From positions 1-52,920 of the forward strand of contig JAZHPA010000018.1 in assembly GCA_051024685.1 (NCBI GenBank): a stretch of 52,920 nt of DNA, read 5' to 3'. The DNA is from UBA12545 sp051024685. Lineage in GTDB: Bacteria > Bacillota > DSM-521 > Neomoorellales > Neomoorellaceae. The notes beneath the pieces are model-generated. The model searched no databases. It worked only from the letters and a program-made list of their open reading frames with translations, and was not told the origin of the DNA. The position numbers and the translations under genes were made by a program. Shown here piece after piece: positions 49,515 through 52,920 of this stretch; positions within the stretch are counted from its first letter, which is position 1; every line of letters begins with the position of its first letter.

Positions 49515-50369
49515 TCAATTTTCCCTCCATTCGCGAAAGCCTTCCCCTAGAACTTCATGTACATTGCTCACGATTACGAAAGCCCGGGGGTCCACATCGG
49601 CCACCAGGTTTTTCAACCTCGTCACTTCGGCCCGCTGGACCACCACCAGGAGCAGTTCACGCTCCTGGTTGGTATAGACGCCACGGCCGTAGATACCCGT
49701 TGCTCCTCGGTCCAGTTCGGTCAAAATGCGGCGGGCGATTTCCGCGCTGTGATCCGAAATAATGACGGCTGCCTTGGCAAATCCACCACCTTCCTGCACG
49801 GTGTCGATAGCCCGGCTGGCAAGAAAAAGGGCGAGCAGGGCATAAAGGGCGAGCTCCATGCTAAAAACTATTCCCGCCAAGGCAATAACCAGGGTATCCA
49901 CCACCAAGAGGCCTACCCCGGCGCTCAGGGAAGTAAATCGCCGGAAAAGGAGGGCTGCCAGGTCGGTGCCCCCGGTACTGCCGCCGGAGCGGAAAACAAT
50001 CCCCAGCCCCGCTCCTGTAAGTATACCGCCGTAGATGGCGGCCAGAAGGGGGTCAAAGGTGGGCGGGCGCAGCACGAGGCTTAGGGCGTCGGTAATAAGC
50101 GAAAGGATAATGGTGCCGTAGAGGGTTTTTACCCCAAAGCGAAAACCCAGGACTTTAAGCCCGGCTACAAAAAGGGGTACGTTGAGGGCGAGCATGGTCA
50201 GGCCTACAGGGACCCCGATAACATAATGGAGCACCGTGGCCAGGCCGCTAACCCCGCCGGCAGCTATTTTGTTAGGCACCAAAAAAAGAACGAGGCCCAA
50301 CCCCGCCAAAAAGCAGCCCACCGTTATACCCATATATGAACGTATTTCCCGCTTTAGCCTTTTCGACAC
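49515..50369 (-). CDS. YitT family membrane protein
   Basis: A 284-residue protein with about five or six membrane helices (VGCFLAGLGLVLFLVPNKIAAGGVSG) and a C-terminal DUF2179 domain (about 215-280; YTNQERELLLVVVQRAEVTRL, ending FVIVSNVHEVLGEGF). The family transports or senses an unknown solute. GTG start has AGGAG about 11 nt upstream. It lies directly before the transketolase genes. Confidence 0.88.
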   Translation of the reverse strand: MSKRLKREIRSYMGITVGCFLAGLGLVLFLVPNKIAAGGVSGLATVLHYVIGVPVGLTMLALNVPLFVAGLKVLGFRFGVKTLYGTIILSLITDALSLVLRPPTFDPLLAAIYGGILTGAGLGIVFRSGGSTGGTDLAALLFRRFTSLSAGVGLLVVDTLVIALAGIVFSMELALYALLALFLASRAIDTVQEGGGFAKAAVIISDHSAEIARRILTELDRGATGIYGRGVYTNQERELLLVVVQRAEVTRLKNLVADVDPRAFVIVSNVHEVLGEGFREWREN

Positions 50370-50451
50370 CTGACTTCAAACTCCTGCCATTTGGTTTCCG
50401 GCATCCCCTCAGTTTATAATAATCGCCCGGCGACCTGGCCGCCGGAATCCT

Positions 50452-50484
50452 CAACAAAACAGCCTGGGTACGCTGTATCCCAGG
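50452..50484 (-). terminator. Intrinsic terminator of regulator gene
   Basis: On the minus strand GCCTGGGATAC and GTACCCAGGC form a near-perfect stem (50484-50463), followed by TGTTTTGTT. The rest of 50370-50502 has no gene I can support. Confidence 0.75.
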
Positions 50485-50502
50485 CCGCTCAAGCTGCCTT
50501 TC

Positions 50503-51195
50503 TCAGCCCTGTTTCAGGGCATCGCGCATAAAATCGGCCAAAAGCTTCTTTTCCCGGTGGGTAAAGTGTTCTATCTCCTCCTGCAGGCGGTGTATATAAC
50601 GGGTTACCTGGGAGACAAAGGGCAGTTGGGGAGGGTCTTTGGCCGCCATCCCCAGCACGGTACCGGTTACCAAGGCCAGACCCCATTCAGGCCGGGCCAC
50701 CCTCTCCAGGGCCGCCCGTATGTAGCCCAACCCCTTCTCTCCCAGGGATTTCAGGTAAATGAGCAGCACGGTTAAAGTATAGGCGCCTGCAATAAGGCGG
50801 TGTTCCTTGCCCTGCAGTTCCTGGATAAGGTCTGGAAGCACCCCTTTAACCTCCGGGGGCGACCAGCTCCTAAAGAGGTGCAACAGCCGCTCTCTTACCT
50901 CCTGCCACTCGTTGTAGCAGGTAGTCCCCCCGCCTGCCTCTCCTTCCGTCACCTTGTAGGCCTTCTCCGTAGGCACAAACATAATCATGGAGCGCCCGCG
51001 CAGCTTCTCTCCGCTGTTGACCACGTATTCCCGCTCCAGAAAACCTTCTCTCTCCAGCTCCCGCAGCAAGTCGTAAGCCGTCCACTTGCTAACCTGGAGG
51101 TTTTCCGCCACGGTGACATAATGAACCGGAGCCAGGGTTTCCTGATAGAGCTTCTTTATCCTGTTCAGGAACTGCAAGCGCCGCTGGGTAAGCAT
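50503..51195 (-). CDS. Winged-helix transcriptional regulator
   Basis: A 230-residue protein. The start is ATG 51195 after GGGAGAGG (MLTQRRLQFLNRIKKLYQET); the longer frame lacks support. Residues about 20-75 form a winged helix (VHYVTVAENLQVSKWTAYDLLRELEREGFLEREYVV). The rest is helical and unassigned. It lies 59 nt downstream of a radical SAM gene and may regulate that transcript. I cannot name the family; similar two-domain regulators occur in Clostridia. Confidence 0.7.
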   Translation of the reverse strand: MLTQRRLQFLNRIKKLYQETLAPVHYVTVAENLQVSKWTAYDLLRELEREGFLEREYVVNSGEKLRGRSMIMFVPTEKAYKVTEGEAGGGTTCYNEWQEVRERLLHLFRSWSPPEVKGVLPDLIQELQGKEHRLIAGAYTLTVLLIYLKSLGEKGLGYIRAALERVARPEWGLALVTGTVLGMAAKDPPQLPFVSQVTRYIHRLQEEIEHFTHREKKLLADFMRDALKQG

Positions 51196-51254
51196 CGTGG
51201 TGTCCTCTCCCTTAAATAATCCGGGAAATCCTTCCCCGACCCAGGATAACACTC

Positions 51255-52646
51255 TTATTTACCTGCTGTCAATTCTTTACCTCCTAATTCAGGGTGCCTC
51301 TCCCGCCAGAGGCCGTCGGCCACCTGAGCCCACCTGGCCGAATGGGCATCCAGGAAAGAAGCTATGCTGCCGTTCAAGACCGTTTCGGCCCCCTCATGGG
51401 TGGGCTTGGCCCCCGTTTCCGCTACGATCTGGCGCAAGGCCACCGGCACATCGATGATGGGGCAGGGCCGCAGGAGGTTGTCACTGAAGGGCTGGCGCCT
51501 CTGGTAAGCCTTGAACAGGGGAGAGGCCAGGATTTCCTTCAGGCTCTTTTCCTTAATATTATCAACTGCAAAGTGGACAAAGGCGCAGGGTTCCACTGCC
51601 CCGCTGGCCGTAATGTGGAAGTAGCGGCGGCCACCGGCAATGCAGCCTAAAGTTAATTCTCCGTCGTTCCAGAAGTCGGCGATCTGGATAGGCTTGTGGG
51701 TGCGGATATAAGGAATACGTTCCGCCAAGTAGGCACGCTGCTCGGGAGTAATTACTAAGGAGAGGTCCGGATCCCGCCCAATGGGTATATAGTGGAAGGT
51801 CCAGCCGTACGCTACACCGCGATCGATTAGAAAGTCTATAAATTCGTCGCTGGTCACCTCCTCAACATTCTGACGGGTTATGGTGATGGAGACTCCGAAG
51901 ACAGCCCCCCTCTCCCGCAGCCGGTCCATGGCGGCCACTATGCGGTCGAAGACCCCCCGGCCCCTGCGAGCATCGGTTCGTTCTCTCCAACCCTCCAGGC
52001 TTATGGCCGGCGAAATGTTGCCGACTTCTACAATCCGATCGGCCACCCGGTCATCGATGAGGGTCCCATTGGTGTAAATCATGAAGGCCATGTCCGGATG
52101 GCGTTCAGCCAGCTCAAAGAGGTGGGGCCACAGGAAGGGTTCCCCGCCCGACATGGCCAACCAGTAAATGCCCACTTCCTTGGCTTCCCGGCAGAGGCGG
52201 TCCATTAGCGGTAAATCCAGCACATCGTGTTGGGCATACTTGCCGGCCCAACATCCGTAACAACGCAGGTTGCAAGCACTGGTAGGATCTACCAAGAAAA
52301 AGTTGGGGATGTGTATACCTGTTTCCTCTTCCACCTGCTGCTGGCGGGGAATGCCCAAGAGCATGGCATTGACGAACCAATTGTAAACCATGCGCTTTTT
52401 AACATTGGGATGCAGCTGGGTGAAAAGGCGGTTGACATAAGTACTGAGGGCCTCGTTTTCCTGGTAGGCCTGCAAGAGCCTGTCGATCTGTTCTTTGTGC
52501 TCTTTCTTGCGGGCCATAAGGCGGGCTATATTCAGCAGCCGGGGGAAATTCTCTTCCGGATTGCGCTCAATATACTTGAAGACTTCTTGTAGGGCCTTCT
52601 CGGCCACAAACTTTTTGGCTCCTTCCCAATTACTGGGCAGATTCAC
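51255..52646 (-). CDS. Radical SAM protein of unknown substrate
   Basis: A 463-residue radical SAM enzyme. GTG 52646, 6 nt after GGGGAGG, is preferred over ATG 52742, which lies at the promoter -10. The cluster motif is CNLRCYGC (in PTSACNLRCYGCWAGKYAQ), then LAMSGGEPFLWPHL for SAM binding. A partial SPASM-like C-terminal part follows, with Cys in LGCIAGGRRYFHI, VEPCAFVHFAVDNI and LRPCPIIDVP. About 140 residues before the motif are helical. A maturase-like role is possible, but no precursor peptide is seen nearby. Confidence 0.85.
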   Translation of the reverse strand: MNLPSNWEGAKKFVAEKALQEVFKYIERNPEENFPRLLNIARLMARKKEHKEQIDRLLQAYQENEALSTYVNRLFTQLHPNVKKRMVYNWFVNAMLLGIPRQQQVEEETGIHIPNFFLVDPTSACNLRCYGCWAGKYAQHDVLDLPLMDRLCREAKEVGIYWLAMSGGEPFLWPHLFELAERHPDMAFMIYTNGTLIDDRVADRIVEVGNISPAISLEGWRERTDARRGRGVFDRIVAAMDRLRERGAVFGVSITITRQNVEEVTSDEFIDFLIDRGVAYGWTFHYIPIGRDPDLSLVITPEQRAYLAERIPYIRTHKPIQIADFWNDGELTLGCIAGGRRYFHITASGAVEPCAFVHFAVDNIKEKSLKEILASPLFKAYQRRQPFSDNLLRPCPIIDVPVALRQIVAETGAKPTHEGAETVLNGSIASFLDAHSARWAQVADGLWRERHPELGGKELTAGK

Positions 52647-52740
52647 GGCTATCCTCCCCTTTCCTGAAGGCTGATGTTTAATCCCAAAATACCCAAAAGG
52701 CAAATATAATATTCCCCAAAAGACCAAAAATACTGATTCC

Positions 52741-52770
52741 ATATTAATCCAAGGAGGGAGAGCCTGTCAA
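52741..52770 (-). promoter_or_regulatory. Promoter of radical SAM gene
   Basis: On the minus strand: -35 TTGACA (52770-52765), an 18-nt spacer and -10 TAATAT (52746-52741). The CAGG terminus of repeat copy D lies 12 nt upstream. Confidence 0.75.
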
Positions 52771-52782
52771 GGAGAACTTTGG

Positions 52783-52920
52783 CCTGACGTATTCCCAGTT
52801 TTGATCCCAGGCCTGCTTGGCTTTCGCTCGCAAAGGCCTCCCCCGCGGGCCAAACTAGCGCTTGGCTCAAGGCTCCGGCAGGCTTCCCGGCAAATTCGAC
52901 CTCCTGTCTCAGTTGCCGGC
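52783..52920 (-). repeat. Dispersed palindromic repeat, copy D (cut by window edge)
   Basis: The right half of the repeat, in inverted orientation. It is nearly identical to copy A over about 135 bp, from the CCTGACGTATTCCCAG terminus through GCGGGCCAAACTAGCG to the GCCGGCAACTGAGAC side of the central stem. The left half lies beyond the window. Confidence 0.85.

Noticed and set aside
52649..52870. 73-codon minus-strand frame inside repeat copy D and the promoter
   Set aside because: It covers the promoter of the radical SAM gene and is not kept open in the other repeat copies.

Overview
The window looks like chromosome of a spore-forming, fairly high-G+C thermophilic Clostridia, most like the Moorella/Thermanaeromonas group. 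That placement is inferred from gene order, family membership, frequent TTG/GTG starts, a spore photoproduct lyase homologue, whiA/yvcK/rapZ, a K+-dependent membrane pyrophosphatase and a tmRNA tag ending in ALAA. No database search was possible.

Positions 1-7570 are an accessory, decaying region. It holds a truncated IS3-type fragment cut by a second decayed IS3-family element, a 502-codon orphan HTH protein whose frame continues past an amber codon, a multiply frameshifted tyrosine recombinase lying 75 nt from the 3' end of tRNA-Val(CAC), and tRNA-Ala(CGC). These are followed by an intact integrase-core transposase with inverted ends and a decayed second transposase bracketed by 56-bp direct repeats. 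From 7573 to 13800 most genes lie on the plus strand: fixC-fixX without fixAB, a secreted coiled-coil protein, a 36-residue membrane peptide, a divergent pair of XRE regulators, splB (minus strand), ykuS and smpB. The tmRNA gene follows.

From 14236 to the end almost everything is on the minus strand. Read in transcription order from the right, the blocks are: radical SAM protein and winged-helix regulator; yitT and split transketolase; ftsE-ftsX, M23 hydrolase, ctpA and a MinJ-like PDZ membrane protein (division and wall remodelling); uvrB-uvrA; an orphan pyruvate-kinase C-terminal domain with uvrC; HAD phosphatase, rapZ, yvcK, whiA, a hexapeptide acyltransferase and a DUF1405 protein; rpoN; gap-pgk-tpiA-gpmI-eno; secG-hppA-HD hydrolase; and amidase, CofE-like ligase and rnr. 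smpB, tmRNA and RNase R sit together as a ribosome-rescue neighbourhood.

The most unusual signal is a dispersed 235-270 bp palindromic repeat: copies at 12985-13250, 18084-18318, 37026-37294 and 52783 to the window edge, with end fragments near 6729 and 36627. The copies share nested stems with paired (compensatory) base changes. In three of the four copies the same terminus lies 11-12 nt upstream of a good sigma-A -35 box of the next gene, in the same orientation relative to that gene. This does not look like random insertion. The second strongest signal is a spore-photoproduct-lyase homologue that keeps its radical SAM motif but has alanine where the catalytic hydrogen-donor cysteine should be.
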